A stretch of DNA of 64,000 nt from Peptoclostridium litorale DSM 5388 (GCF_900141635.1 NZ_FSRH01000001.1:310001-374000), one strand, 5' to 3'. Counted from the stretch's first letter, positions 35,266 to 44,498 are shown. Translations and numbers: made by a program. Notes: generated by a model from the letters alone, not told the origin.

Positions 35266-35478
35266 CCATATCTGGATTCCCTTCTATGGTCCCCTGAAGG
35301 AATAAATCCATGTCCTCCTGCTCAAGCGGCACTCTGAATATTTCCATGGCATCCCCTATGCTTTTGTCCACTTGATTTTCTGCAATAAAAAAATGACATA
35401 TATTCAATATATCAATAAGATACTACTCACAAACAACTATCATAAATAGTGTTTTTAAATGTTAAATTCAGACGAAAT

Positions 35479-35508
35479 TTTACAAAATAAATGTTTTCAT
35501 GTTATAAT
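35479..35508 (+). promoter_or_regulatory. SigA promoter for the c-di-GMP riboswitch transcript
   Basis: TTTACA (35479-35484) and TATAAT (35503-35508) are separated by 18 bases, about 60 bases upstream of the riboswitch core. Confidence 0.65.
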
Positions 35509-35570
35509 ATGACAGTATAGTAATAAAGTCCTCCATTATATTAAATATATAGTTCAAAAATACAATTTAA

Positions 35571-35650
35571 AAATGGGCAAACTTACCTAAAGGCAAGGAC
35601 GCAAAGCCATGGGTCTAAGGGATGTTTTCTATGACTGCCAGGTTGCTTAT
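35571..35650 (+). ncRNA. c-di-GMP-I (GEMM) riboswitch
   Basis: The conserved core is seen in order: GGGCAAACTTACCTAAAGG, then GGACGCAAAGCC, then GGGTCTAAGG, then ATGACTGCCAGGTTGCT. This matches the GEMM consensus, in which GGCAAAcc and GACGCAAAGCC bind the dinucleotide. A T8 run (35657-35664), an AT-rich hairpin and a strong terminator follow, so it probably controls transcription of the downstream small ORF. Confidence 0.93.
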
Positions 35651-35740
35651 ACTTCGTTTTTTTTACGTGTGTTTAATAAATGTTTCAACTTATCTGTTAG
35701 TACATTTATTAAACGTGTGAATTAGACTTATTATCAAAAT

Positions 35741-35792
35741 ACCACCGAGGCTTCCGTTTTTAGACAAGCTTTGCGGTGGCTTTTTATTTTTT
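35741..35792 (+). terminator. Terminator in the riboswitch expression platform
   Basis: CCACCG (35742-35747) pairs with CGGTGG (35774-35779), with an inner GCTT/AAGC, followed by TTTTTATTTTTT. It sits between the riboswitch and the small ORF at 35847. Confidence 0.85.
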
Positions 35793-35846
35793 ATAAAACA
35801 AGCCTGTGCTGTTAAAAAATAATTGATTCGAAAGGGGAAAACTCAC

Positions 35847-36038
35847 ATGAACAAAACTATTGAGCAAAACGAAGAAAGTCGCCCTTATATAGTTGTAGAT
35901 GTAGTAGATAACAAGATAAATCTATCGGATATTCAAAATGCTCTTTTAATAGAAACTCTCAACAAAAGAACAATTGTATCCAAAACAATTCCTTTTAAGA
36001 GTATCCTCCAAATTTTCTCAAGAAATAAAAACATATGA
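35847..36038 (+). CDS. Small unknown protein under c-di-GMP riboswitch control
   Basis: A 63-residue ORF, MNKTIEQNEESRPYIVVDVV at the start and IPFKSILQIFSRNKNI at the end. I do not recognise it. It has no signal peptide or membrane segment, and its middle (NKINLSDIQNALLIETLNKR) could be helical. AAAGGGG lies about 10 bases before the ATG. It is the only gene directly behind the riboswitch terminator; the next gene, a DEAD-box helicase, has its own promoter 190 bases further on. It could be a small regulator, a recent remnant, or a decoy for RNA-level control. Confidence 0.55.
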   Translation: MNKTIEQNEESRPYIVVDVVDNKINLSDIQNALLIETLNKRTIVSKTIPFKSILQIFSRNKNI

Positions 36039-36229
36039 AAATATGAAATTCTATATATGTAGGTTCAGTACAGCATTCTAAACAGCAGCAAAAAATAATG
36101 GCAATTCAAATAAAATCTCAAAGACAAAAAGTAAACCGGAAAAAAAGCCCCAGTTTGCTTTATATTTCATATATTAAAAAATCCTCTAGCGCACTTTCAG
36201 ATAGAATTTGTACATATTAGGCATATCCA

Positions 36230-36258
36230 TTGACAAATGCATATCTTCGATATAGAAT
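36230..36258 (+). promoter_or_regulatory. SigA promoter of the DEAD-box helicase gene
   Basis: TTGACA (36230-36235) and TAGAAT (36253-36258) with a 17-base spacer, giving a short leader of about 25-30 bases before the ATG at 36294. Confidence 0.75.
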
Positions 36259-36293
36259 GATTGGATGGCTTAAATATTAAGGAGAACTATGAT

Positions 36294-37430
36294 ATGAAAA
36301 ATTTCAAAGATTTAAATATAAGTGACAAATTGGTTGAAGGTCTTCAAAGAGAAGGCATTACCAATCCTACAAAAATTCAAAATGAAACTATAACTCTTGC
36401 TATTGAGAATATGGATATTATCGCACAGGCGGTTACAGGCAGCGGCAAGACCCTGTCTTATATACTTCCGTCTTTCGAAAAAATTGATGCAAACTCCAAG
36501 GATTTGCACACCATAGTATTGGCACCCACGCATGAACTTGTGGTGCAAATAAACAACGTGGTCAAAAATCTTGCTAAAAATTCAAATCACCCTGTCAGAT
36601 CGACAACTATAATAGGCGATGTAAACATTAAAAAACAAATAGAAAACTTAAAATCAAAACCTCATATAATCGTCGGCACGCCGGGCAGAATGCTTGAATT
36701 AATCAAATCTAAGAAAATCAAAGCCCACCAGGTAAAAACCATAGTTATAGATGAAGCCGATAAACTGCTGTCCGACAACAACATACAAACTGTTAAAGAT
36801 GTTATTAAGACCACGCTGAGAGACAGACAAATACTGGTTTTCTCTGCTTCTATCGACAAGATTGCCGTAGACAGGGCGTCAGAGCTTATGAAAAACCCTA
36901 AATTAATAAATCTTGCCGACGAAAAGGTCAATAGTGATATTGAACATATGTGTGTGATATCTTCCCAAAGAGACAAGATAAACTCTCTCAGGAGTTTAAT
37001 TCATGCCGCTAAGCCTAAAAAAACCATTGTTTTTATCAATAAAAACGAACTGATCCAAGAAGTGGTGTCCAGGCTCAATTACCACCAGCTAAGCACAGTT
37101 GGAATATTCGGCAATGCAACAAAGACTGATAGGAAAAAGGCTCTCGATTCCTTTAAAAGCGGAAAATCAAATGTCCTTGTAGCTTCAGATTTAGTAGCCA
37201 GGGGTCTTGATCTCAATGATATTACACATGTAATAAATCTTGATGTTCCTGAAAACTTAAACGAGTACATCCACAGAGTCGGACGTACTGGAAGGGCGAA
37301 TAAAAAAGGTACTGCAATTTCCATAGTTACCGAAAATGAAATACCATTTCTAATGAAAATCGAAAAGCTAAACGGCATAGTCTTTGCTCCTAAAGAAATT
37401 TACAATGGCAAGTTAATGGATTTAAAGTAG
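36294..37430 (+). CDS. DEAD-box RNA helicase
   Basis: A 378-residue ATP-dependent RNA helicase core. Motifs in order are the Q motif (GITNPTKIQ), I (AVTGSGKT), Ia (PTHELVVQ), Ib (GTPGR), II (IDEADKLL), III (SAS, variant of SAT), IV (KTIVFINK), V (DLVARGLDLNDI) and VI (HRVGRTGRA). It lacks the C-terminal RNA-binding extension of CsdA or DbpA, so it is a minimal helicase of the CshB/YfmL type, often linked to cold or ribosome assembly. AAGGAG lies 9 bases before the ATG at 36294. Confidence 0.93.
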   Translation: MKNFKDLNISDKLVEGLQREGITNPTKIQNETITLAIENMDIIAQAVTGSGKTLSYILPSFEKIDANSKDLHTIVLAPTHELVVQINNVVKNLAKNSNHPVRSTTIIGDVNIKKQIENLKSKPHIIVGTPGRMLELIKSKKIKAHQVKTIVIDEADKLLSDNNIQTVKDVIKTTLRDRQILVFSASIDKIAVDRASELMKNPKLINLADEKVNSDIEHMCVISSQRDKINSLRSLIHAAKPKKTIVFINKNELIQEVVSRLNYHQLSTVGIFGNATKTDRKKALDSFKSGKSNVLVASDLVARGLDLNDITHVINLDVPENLNEYIHRVGRTGRANKKGTAISIVTENEIPFLMKIEKLNGIVFAPKEIYNGKLMDLK

Positions 37431-37474
37431 TATCCACGTCTTTTTGATATTATTGAAAATACCACATAAACCAT

Positions 37475-37504
37475 AAAAGCCCCAAGATTAGCCTTGGGGC
37501 TTTT
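37475..37504. terminator. Bidirectional terminator between helicase and permease genes
   Basis: AAAAGCCCCAAG and CTTGGGGCTTTT arms with loop ATTAGC between convergent genes. Confidence 0.9.
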
Positions 37505-37516
37505 ACATTTGCTGAA

Positions 37517-39028
37517 TTATGCAGCTTTTTTCTCTTTTGGGCTTGCTACTCTCTTTTCATATCTGTTGAACATAATCAGAGAAACCCATGTGAAAAATGC
37601 AGGTCCGGCAATGCTCCATATTGTAGATTCCATATCTCCCTTTACCGCTGGATCTATTATCGTAAAGAAATTTGCAAATCCAACTGTAAATGTAACCACT
37701 ATACTTGCAACCAATCCGCTCCTGTGCGACTTGAAAATCTCAAAAGGCTTGTTGATGCTTGAATTCTTCTTAAACTTTGCAAATGCTCCTGCTATGAACA
37801 TGTATGGAAGAGTCATTGCAACGTTAGTCATAAGCACAAGCTTAGTGAAAAATTTCGAGGCCGCATCCCCGCCGAATGAAACCATGAAAATCATGGCGAC
37901 AACCACCATGCACTGAACCCACATTGCGTTTTTAGGTATTCCGTCATTTACCTCTCCAAGCTTCCCAGGCCAAAGCTCTTTTGGAGTGCCCTCTATTATC
38001 TGCTTCAACGGGGCATATGTCAGGGTAAAAAATGCCCCTGTCAGCGCAAGAAGCATTGATATGCCGACATACCTTGCAACCCAATTCCCTATCGATACAG
38101 AAACAGCCTCGCCGAGTCCAAATGCCTGTCCCAGTTCGTATCCCATGTTGTTCATCATTATATACGCCACATTACCCATGTGCACGTTTTCTGACGAGAG
38201 CACATCAGACCAGTTCACAAACACTCCGCAAAGGAATATACCAATTGCATACCCAGCAGAAATTACAACTGCCGCTATAGTTATGCCTTTAGGGAATGTC
38301 ACTTCCGCGTTTTCAGTCTGGTCCACCAATCCGCCTGCAACCTCCGTACCTCCATATGCAAATAGAGCAAATACAAGGAATGCAAGCACTGCTATAGGGC
38401 TTTGGTAAGACATGTTAGGCGACTTTATGAATGACTCCACCCCCGTAATAGGCTGTGCCAGCTCCCCGCCGTTTCCTATCAGTATTGCTATTGCACCTAC
38501 AAGCAGCACTATATTAAGCAGTGTCACTGCAATGCCGCCTACAGAAGTTATCTTTTTTATCTTATCCAATCCCTTAGACGACACGTATGTCACCATCAAT
38601 ATCCATGCAATTCCCAAAAGGCCCAGCGTCTGGGTGGATTTCAAGCCAAACAGCGACCATGTCGAAGTTGTATCTGTTCCAAATATCGCAGTTGAAAATA
38701 CAACCCATATTGCAGATCCTACATTAACCATCCATATAATATAAGATGCATACCACATGAATGTCCCTACAAATGCATATTTGGGATTTACGGATTTTGA
38801 CATCCACGAATAAATGCCGCCCTTTTCATCTTTGAATGCCGCACCATATTCAGCCATCATGAATGCAAAAGGTATAAAAAATGTGATTGCAGATAAAACA
38901 TACCACGGAATCGCAGCATAGCCCATCAAATAAAATGATCTTGGCATGTTTGCAAATCCAAACACCGATGTGAAAATCATCAATATCAACGAAACTAAGT
39001 TAAGCTTTTTAGAATTCTCTTTGCTCAT
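37517..39028 (-). CDS. APC-superfamily amino acid permease (YjeM-like)
   Basis: A 503-residue membrane transporter with about twelve helices. The N-terminus LVSLILMIFTSVFGFANMPR and the AEYGAAFKDEKGGIYSWMSK segment are typical of the glutamate/GABA antiporter and YjeM branch of the APC superfamily. FALFAYGGTEVAGGLVD is the substrate-site helix 6 region. It likely exchanges or imports an amino acid. The ATG at 39028 follows GAAAGGA. It stands alone. The exact amino acid cannot be read from sequence. Confidence 0.88.
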   Translation of the reverse strand: MSKENSKKLNLVSLILMIFTSVFGFANMPRSFYLMGYAAIPWYVLSAITFFIPFAFMMAEYGAAFKDEKGGIYSWMSKSVNPKYAFVGTFMWYASYIIWMVNVGSAIWVVFSTAIFGTDTTSTWSLFGLKSTQTLGLLGIAWILMVTYVSSKGLDKIKKITSVGGIAVTLLNIVLLVGAIAILIGNGGELAQPITGVESFIKSPNMSYQSPIAVLAFLVFALFAYGGTEVAGGLVDQTENAEVTFPKGITIAAVVISAGYAIGIFLCGVFVNWSDVLSSENVHMGNVAYIMMNNMGYELGQAFGLGEAVSVSIGNWVARYVGISMLLALTGAFFTLTYAPLKQIIEGTPKELWPGKLGEVNDGIPKNAMWVQCMVVVAMIFMVSFGGDAASKFFTKLVLMTNVAMTLPYMFIAGAFAKFKKNSSINKPFEIFKSHRSGLVASIVVTFTVGFANFFTIIDPAVKGDMESTIWSIAGPAFFTWVSLIMFNRYEKRVASPKEKKAA

Positions 39029-39461
39029 TTGTACTTCAATCCTTTCTTTGAGTGTCCACTTTTCAATTAATATCAAAAAAATAATCCATAAAATTTTTTT
39101 GATACGGCTTTTATTATAATGTATTTTTGTTATTTAAACAACGAATTTTTGTCGTTTTTAAAAATCTTTTTAAATTTTTAGTACATTTCCAATTATGGCA
39201 ATTACCATTTCTATGTGAATTCTACATTTTTATTACAATTTATTTTTTTGTTTGGCATTTGCATACATGTGCGCTCACCTGTAGGTTAACTATTTCACAT
39301 GTCAGGGATTCTTTCAACAGCATTGATATTTTAAAATCTTTCGAATTTTCCGAATAGAAGTGGCCAAAATATATTATAATAGTAGACATAGAATAAATAG
39401 TGATATAGAGAGGCATTAATCCATACCAATAAAATATTATCCGTATTAGGAGGCGTATAAA
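39029..39461. other. Divergent intergenic region
   Basis: This is a very AT-rich gap between the permease (-) and a cupin gene (+). A TATAAT at 39375-39380 may be the cupin promoter. No RNA element or ORF is recognised. Confidence 0.4.
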
Positions 39462-39809
39462 ATGATAGTTTCTGATGAAAAGAAAATAAATTCGCAAAAG
39501 GTAGAGCACCCCGAGGCCAAAAATGCCCTTATGAAAGTTCTCATATCGCCTAATGAAGGCTGGGAAGGGCATGTAATGCGTATTTTCGAACTTGAGGCGG
39601 GAGGATATACTCCAAAGCACACACACGACTGGCCACATATCAACTATATACTCGAAGGGTCGGGCACGCTTTTCCTCGACGGCAAGGAAAACGAGATTGA
39701 GGAGGGATCTTACGCATATGTCCCTTCAAACGAGCTTCACCAGTTCAAAAACACAGGAAAGGGAACACTCAGATTCATATGCATAGTTCCTGAGGAAGGA
39801 CACCAGTAG
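39462..39809 (+). CDS. Cupin-domain protein
   Basis: A 115-residue single-domain cupin with a good metal site. Motif one is GGYTPKHTHDWPHINYILEG, with the His residues and later Glu, and motif two is YVPSNELHQFKNTGKG with its His. The fold binds a divalent metal and a small ligand or substrate. TTAGGAGG precedes the ATG at 39462. It is monocistronic, ending at a hairpin at 39872. The specific role is unknown. Confidence 0.85.
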   Translation: MIVSDEKKINSQKVEHPEAKNALMKVLISPNEGWEGHVMRIFELEAGGYTPKHTHDWPHINYILEGSGTLFLDGKENEIEEGSYAYVPSNELHQFKNTGKGTLRFICIVPEEGHQ

Positions 39810-39871
39810 TAACATAACAATGCTTGGCAACGTGCCGCCGCGTAGTGCCTGTTTTATTCATTACAACGTGC

Positions 39872-39896
39872 AAAACCCGCCATCAAGGCGGGTTTT
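39872..39896. terminator. Terminator after the cupin gene
   Basis: AAAACCCGCC and GGCGGGTTTT with loop ATCAA, followed by GGTGTTTTT on the plus strand. Confidence 0.85.
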
Positions 39897-39964
39897 GGTG
39901 TTTTTAATACTAAAGAGCGATCTTGCGATATTTTTACAGAGGGTCTATTCCCGGTTTTTCAATT

Positions 39965-40331
39965 TTATTGATCCACCTCGCCATCCGTGTAGTTTTGCTT
40001 GGTCTTGTTGATATAATAATCTTCTTCACCCATTTCTATGAAATAGCCTCTCTCAACAAGTTTGTCTACAGCTTCTTTGAACTCCCCGCAGGTTTTATAT
40101 ATGTCCATGTCCATTATGTCAGTTTTACGAGACTCAGAATTCATCGACATTAAAAACATCCATATAATATCCGTCCGGATATTCCTCTGCGCTCTTGTCT
40201 GTAGGATTTTTTTCGCCATCTGCCATGATGACATTTTCAACTTTAATCCAGCACGCTATCCGAATCATTGAAGTACACCTCTGACACTGTGTTTCATCCA
40301 ATAATGCTTTCCTCATCCAAAAGAATTCCAT
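39965..40331 (-). pseudogene. Broken or overlapping small ORFs downstream of the lipoprotein
   Basis: Three frames carry protein-like pieces in succession. The lipoprotein frame continues past its stop at 40294 as NTVSEVYFNDSDSVLD. A second frame reads VENVIMADGEKNPTDKSAEE and DGYYMDVFNVDEF, ending near 40134. A third, starting with an ATG that overlaps that stop, reads DIYKTCGEFKEAVDKLVERG and ends at 39965. They may be one degraded gene with a nonsense mutation and frameshifts, or very small coupled genes. The family is not recognised. Confidence 0.4.
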
Positions 40332-40554
40332 GCCCGAGCTCCGTGCCCGTAACTATCAATTTGCCTTTCAGCAGAAGTGTTTCGTTCGTTTTTGAAGAAT
40401 CCTCCACAGCCTTAGAGCCGTCACTTTGAACCTGCTCATTTTCCATTTCAGACTTTACTTTAGTCTTTCTCTCTGACTGTTGACTTTCCTCCCGCGGCGA
40501 GCAGCCTGTAAAGATTAGAACCAACACCAGAAGCAGTCCTGCTATTTTCTTCAT
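40294..40554 (-). CDS. Putative lipoprotein
   Basis: An 86-residue protein with a clear lipoprotein signal: MKKIAGLLLVLVLIFTGCS, where the Cys of the lipobox becomes the lipidated N-terminus. The mature part is polar and low in complexity (SQQSERKTKVKSEMENEQVQ) and then reads KGKLIVTGTELGHGILLDEE. It may be truncated, since similar sequence continues in other frames downstream. It lies 31 bases after the SLH-domain gene and probably shares its transcript. Function is unknown. Confidence 0.6.
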   Translation of the reverse strand: MKKIAGLLLVLVLIFTGCSPREESQQSERKTKVKSEMENEQVQSDGSKAVEDSSKTNETLLLKGKLIVTGTELGHGILLDEESIIG

Positions 40555-40585
40555 TGCCTTAAAACGGCCCCACTTTTCCGTCTTC

Positions 40586-42229
40586 TTAGTAAGGCACCTC
40601 TTTTGCACTGAATGATTCATAGTCCACATCAGCCTTCCATCCTCTCACTCCTACGTATCCGTTCACTTTCAGCATGCTATTGTCGACGGCCATGTAGTTT
40701 TTCCCATCAACATATATGTTCATCATGTCTCCGGCATTTACCACTCTCAAGTCATAGCTCTTACCTTTCTTTACGTCAAAATCCAGCTGTACCTCTTTAA
40801 GTATGTTCCACTTGTAATTTGTCCATCCTGCCAATACAGTGTTTTTTTCAGGATCTATACCTACATAGTAGCCTGTGTACTGGTCGTTTCCAACGCTGGC
40901 CCTTGTAACATTGAAGACTATTCCCGCATTGCTGCGATTTTCGTTGTTGAACTTCATTGTCACCTCATATATCCCCGAATAATTGTATAATATAGGTTTG
41001 TCAAATATGTTCGCCACCAATGCCATTGGACCATCGCTGCTCGAATCCGGCCTCATTCTGAGAGTCTTTTCTTGATCCCAGTCGCCACCGTATTTTGCCA
41101 TTCTGTAATACTTTTCTCCGTCCACTTCGAAATTGAACTTATAAGCCTCCGTTATATACCCTTCAACGCTGTACTGATCCATAGTATATACAGGCCCCAC
41201 CTCTTTAAATTTTGTATCGTATGCTATCATGTCTCCATTAGTGCTTTTTTCCCTTACAACGTAATATCCCTTGTATTTGCCTTTTTCCACAATAGTATAT
41301 CCGTTGGCAAATCCGAAGTCCTTTTCGTAATTGTGGTATTCCTTCGTCTTGAAGTCATACGATATTATCCTGCCGTCTTCGTCCATGAAGTAAATTTTCC
41401 TGTAGTCGTTTGCAACATAAGTACTGCTTGCTTTAAAAACTTTCATCCTAGAATCGTTCTCCGGGTTGAATTCCTCCCCATATTTCAATACGGCTTCCTT
41501 GTTTCCTGTATTATTGAATGTCACATACACACCGTCGCTTTCTATGTTAGCCGTATAACCTTTTGCATAGTTGTTGTTTTCTGTTATCACTACCACAGGC
41601 TTTGCGTACTTTTTATACACCCTGTTTGCAATTGCAACTGCCTGCTCCACAGATGTCGTGCTTTTAGGGTTGAATTTAATGCCGTCGCCTTTCATGAAGT
41701 CGTTTTCATACACAAAGTCAACTCCCCTTACAGCCCAGGAGGCAACGCTCCCCTTATCTGTCATTGCAAGTGTTCCATCTCCCCTGTTGTAATCCACTCC
41801 AAGCGCACTCACTGCATTTAGCATCATAACTCCCATCTGCTCCCTTGTAACCGAACTGTCCGGTGCAAATTTCCCATTTCCAACGCCATTTATAATCCCT
41901 AGATTGTACGCTATCCTTACAGATACATCCGTAGTGTCGCTAAAGGTTGATGCAGGTGCTGGAGCGGGGTCCTCCTTCTTGACTGCCCTGTATAAATTGA
42001 CAGCCAGAGTCGCAAATTCCTGCCTTGTTATATTCTTTTTGCAGTCATTCAAAAGAGCCGAGTCCATGACAATTCCATTCGTCACTGCATCTATGAGCTC
42101 TTCCTTGGCCCATGAACTCACATTTCCATAATACCACCCCCTGGCTTCACCCTTTGTTATGGCAAAAGACGTAAAACCGCTCATCAGGAGCATCAACACA
42201 ACCACCAAAGATAACACTTTCTTTTTCAC
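40586..42229 (-). CDS. SLH-domain surface protein with a lectin-like C-terminal domain
   Basis: A 547-residue secreted protein. The signal peptide is KKKVLSLVVVLMLLMSGFTS with cleavage likely after FA. Three S-layer homology repeats cover about residues 25-205 (ITRQEFATLAVNLY, PDSSVTREQMGVMMLNAV, FNPKSTTSVEQAVAIANRVY), which anchor to pyruvylated cell wall polymer. A middle beta-rich region with Tyr/Asp repeats follows. The C-terminal 150 residues look like a concanavalin-type or DUF1080-like beta sandwich (IYVDGKNYMAVDNS). The GTG at 42229 follows AGGAG. It probably binds or displays something at the cell surface. Confidence 0.88.
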   Translation of the reverse strand: MKKKVLSLVVVLMLLMSGFTSFAITKGEARGWYYGNVSSWAKEELIDAVTNGIVMDSALLNDCKKNITRQEFATLAVNLYRAVKKEDPAPAPASTFSDTTDVSVRIAYNLGIINGVGNGKFAPDSSVTREQMGVMMLNAVSALGVDYNRGDGTLAMTDKGSVASWAVRGVDFVYENDFMKGDGIKFNPKSTTSVEQAVAIANRVYKKYAKPVVVITENNNYAKGYTANIESDGVYVTFNNTGNKEAVLKYGEEFNPENDSRMKVFKASSTYVANDYRKIYFMDEDGRIISYDFKTKEYHNYEKDFGFANGYTIVEKGKYKGYYVVREKSTNGDMIAYDTKFKEVGPVYTMDQYSVEGYITEAYKFNFEVDGEKYYRMAKYGGDWDQEKTLRMRPDSSSDGPMALVANIFDKPILYNYSGIYEVTMKFNNENRSNAGIVFNVTRASVGNDQYTGYYVGIDPEKNTVLAGWTNYKWNILKEVQLDFDVKKGKSYDLRVVNAGDMMNIYVDGKNYMAVDNSMLKVNGYVGVRGWKADVDYESFSAKEVPY

Positions 42230-42520
42230 AGTATTCTCCTCCTTTTGCAAATTTATCCATCTATGTAATAGTATATCCATTAATCAATCATATTAAACTC
42301 AAAACCCAAACGTTCAGCACCGCTATTTCCCATGTGCATATTTGCGCCCCATGATACCGATTAATCCCGAATGCCCCATAACCAAAATTAAATTTCAAAT
42401 TCCGCATAAATGCATATTTTCAACCTATTACATATCGGACAGTTGTTGTATAATGATTCTATGGCATTGTCGGTTTTTACAACAGTCAATGCCTGTTATT
42501 TTTGATCCATGGAGGTTTTT

Positions 42521-43408
42521 ATGTTAGCATCGAATCAAAAAAAAGGATATTTAATGGTCGCCTCTGCAAGTGTGTTTTGGGGCACACTAGGGCTTTTTAC
42601 CACGCTCATTTTTTCAATGGGGCTGGCTCCTTCTCAAACTGCATTTTGGAGGATGTTCTTCGGATTTTTGTTCCTGTTCCTATATATACTTTCAAAAAAC
42701 AAAGGCCTGTACAAAATAGATGCAAAGGGACTTGTTATGTGCGGGATAACAGGGCTTTTCTGCCATACCGTCTTCAATATATTTTATATGGGCTCCATCC
42801 AAAAGACGAGCATAGCCACAGCGGCAGTTCTGCTTTACACGGCTCCCGCATTCGTGATACTGATGTCTAGCATATTTTTCAGGGAAAAGCTGACCTCTTT
42901 AAAGCTCGCAGCCTTAGCCGTTTGCCTTTCTGGCGCTTTTTTGACCGCGACCGGAGGGTCTTTGGCTTCCCTAAGCCTGAACATGTCCGGCGTGCTCATG
43001 GGACTTGGCGCAGGATTTTCATACGCCATGATAACAATAATGACAAAGGCTTTCCTTTGCAGCTATAATCCACTTACAACAAACATGTATGTGTTTGCCT
43101 TTACATCACTTTTTTTGATACCCGTATCAAATCCAGTCGATGTGATATCCTCCGGGATGAGCCCAAAGCTCATTGTGCTGCTTGCATGCCTGGGCCTTTT
43201 CCCGACCGCCATAGCATATGCGGTATATACGGCGGGGCTTTCAAAGCCCATAGAGTCTTCAAGGGTTGGAATAATATGTACGCTGGAGCTTGTAGTGTCA
43301 GTATTCATATCGCTAATGTTCTTTTCGGAAGACCTTTCTCCGGCCAAGCTGGCGGGAATAGCTCTGGTGATGGCTTCAGTTCTCATTGTGCAGCTTGACA
43401 GGAGCTGA
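42521..43408 (+). CDS. EamA-family drug/metabolite transporter
   Basis: A 295-residue membrane protein with ten helices arranged as two EamA repeats of five. The first begins GYLMVASASVFWGTLGLFTT, and the second begins after SLNMSGVLMGLGAGFSYAMI. The motif VSVFISLMFFSEDLSPAKLAGIALVMASVL near the end is typical. Members export amino acids, purines or drugs; no direction or substrate can be read. The ATG at 42521 follows GGAGG, and the ATG at 42509 overlaps that site. It ends at a strong bidirectional hairpin. Confidence 0.9.
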   Translation: MLASNQKKGYLMVASASVFWGTLGLFTTLIFSMGLAPSQTAFWRMFFGFLFLFLYILSKNKGLYKIDAKGLVMCGITGLFCHTVFNIFYMGSIQKTSIATAAVLLYTAPAFVILMSSIFFREKLTSLKLAALAVCLSGAFLTATGGSLASLSLNMSGVLMGLGAGFSYAMITIMTKAFLCSYNPLTTNMYVFAFTSLFLIPVSNPVDVISSGMSPKLIVLLACLGLFPTAIAYAVYTAGLSKPIESSRVGIICTLELVVSVFISLMFFSEDLSPAKLAGIALVMASVLIVQLDRS

Positions 43409-43466
43409 TATACTGTCCAAAAATATAAATGCAAATGCACCCCATAATATTTTCAAAAACAAAAAA

Positions 43467-43507
43467 CGGCCGGATGATATAAACAAGTTGTTTACATCAT
43501 CCGGCCG
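43467..43507. terminator. Bidirectional terminator between EamA and the 43.5 kb gene
   Basis: CGGCCGGATGAT and ATCATCCGGCCG arms extended by AAAC/GTTT, with a short loop. It separates convergent genes. Confidence 0.88.
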
Positions 43508-43516
43508 GCCCTGTAT

Positions 43517-44221
43517 TTAAAATATCCAAGTTCCGCTCTGGTTGGAATCCTCAAGATAATCACGTTTCGCCTGCGGAATGAGATTGAGCCTTGCCCTTGT
43601 CTCCACCTTTACTCCCAAACGCTCTAAAAGCGGCGACATATATAGGGCCAATTTTTGGTCTTTCATAATCACCCTTTTCGGAATGGTACGCATTTTGCCC
43701 ATGAATTCCATAATGAAGCTTAAAAACTCCTCCTCATGGTTCATTATATGAACGGCGGAATCCCCTATGGTCATTCCCAAGTCCACATCCGCTATGAGCA
43801 TTACAGCTGGAAAAAATGACTTTCCATCTTTGTCCATTGCAACTGGAGCATTGTGGTAGAAGCTGTCTATCTCCCATGACTCCTTGGTCCTTGTGCATAT
43901 CTTTTTAAGCTTTCTCAGCCTCAGTTCATCATTGTATATTGAAAAACCCTTTACACTGTCTTCAGCATTTATAAAATCACTGCGCCTTGACTGCGCATCA
44001 TCTGCTCTTTCGCTAAAGGCTGCGCTTTCGATGAAAGCCCTGCCCTTTTTAACAGGGGAGGCTTTGTCATCACTGCATTTTTCTGCATTACAAAAAGAAT
44101 TGATTGTAGATTCTGATAATTCTGATAATTTTTTGTATCTTTTTTTACTTTTGATGCTAAAATAACTTAACATCCCCTCATTTTTTTGTATGCTTGCATA
44201 TAGACATCTTTTAGAATCCAT
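43517..44221 (-). CDS. Uncharacterised protein (C-terminal region DUF6930-like, tentative)
   Basis: A 234-residue soluble protein. The N-terminal 90 residues are polar and basic with no recognised domain. The remainder (KESWEIDSFYHNAPVAMDKD, FFPAVMLIADVDLGMTIG, RVIMKDQKLALYMSPLLERL) has the look of the DUF6930 fold found in some clostridial and spirochaete proteins, but I am not certain. GGAGGAGG lies 4-6 bases before the ATG at 44221. It stands alone between terminators. Confidence 0.6.
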   Translation of the reverse strand: MDSKRCLYASIQKNEGMLSYFSIKSKKRYKKLSELSESTINSFCNAEKCSDDKASPVKKGRAFIESAAFSERADDAQSRRSDFINAEDSVKGFSIYNDELRLRKLKKICTRTKESWEIDSFYHNAPVAMDKDGKSFFPAVMLIADVDLGMTIGDSAVHIMNHEEEFLSFIMEFMGKMRTIPKRVIMKDQKLALYMSPLLERLGVKVETRARLNLIPQAKRDYLEDSNQSGTWIF

Positions 44222-44436
44222 ATTCCTCCTCCTTTCGAATAATTTTACATTCAAATTTGTTATATATCCAACCCCAAAACGAAATTGATATAAGCTTAAT
44301 TATAACACCATCGCACCCGAAACTCCAATGTAATTGGAAATTTTTATAAAAATATTCTTTTTTGTGGCCTAAAAAGGAGTACTTGCTTCACACAAAATAG
44401 ATGCTTGAATCTATACATGCATTATTATTTCTGCAC

Positions 44437-44474
44437 GAAGCCCCTGAACTTAATTGAATAAGTCCAGGGGCTTC
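44437..44474 (-). terminator. Terminator of the butanediol dehydrogenase gene
   Basis: GAAGCCCCTGGACTTA pairs with TAAGTTCAGGGGCTTC with a short loop (two mismatched positions at most). Confidence 0.85.
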
Positions 44475-44498
44475 ATACTTTGCTTATATTTCACCTGA

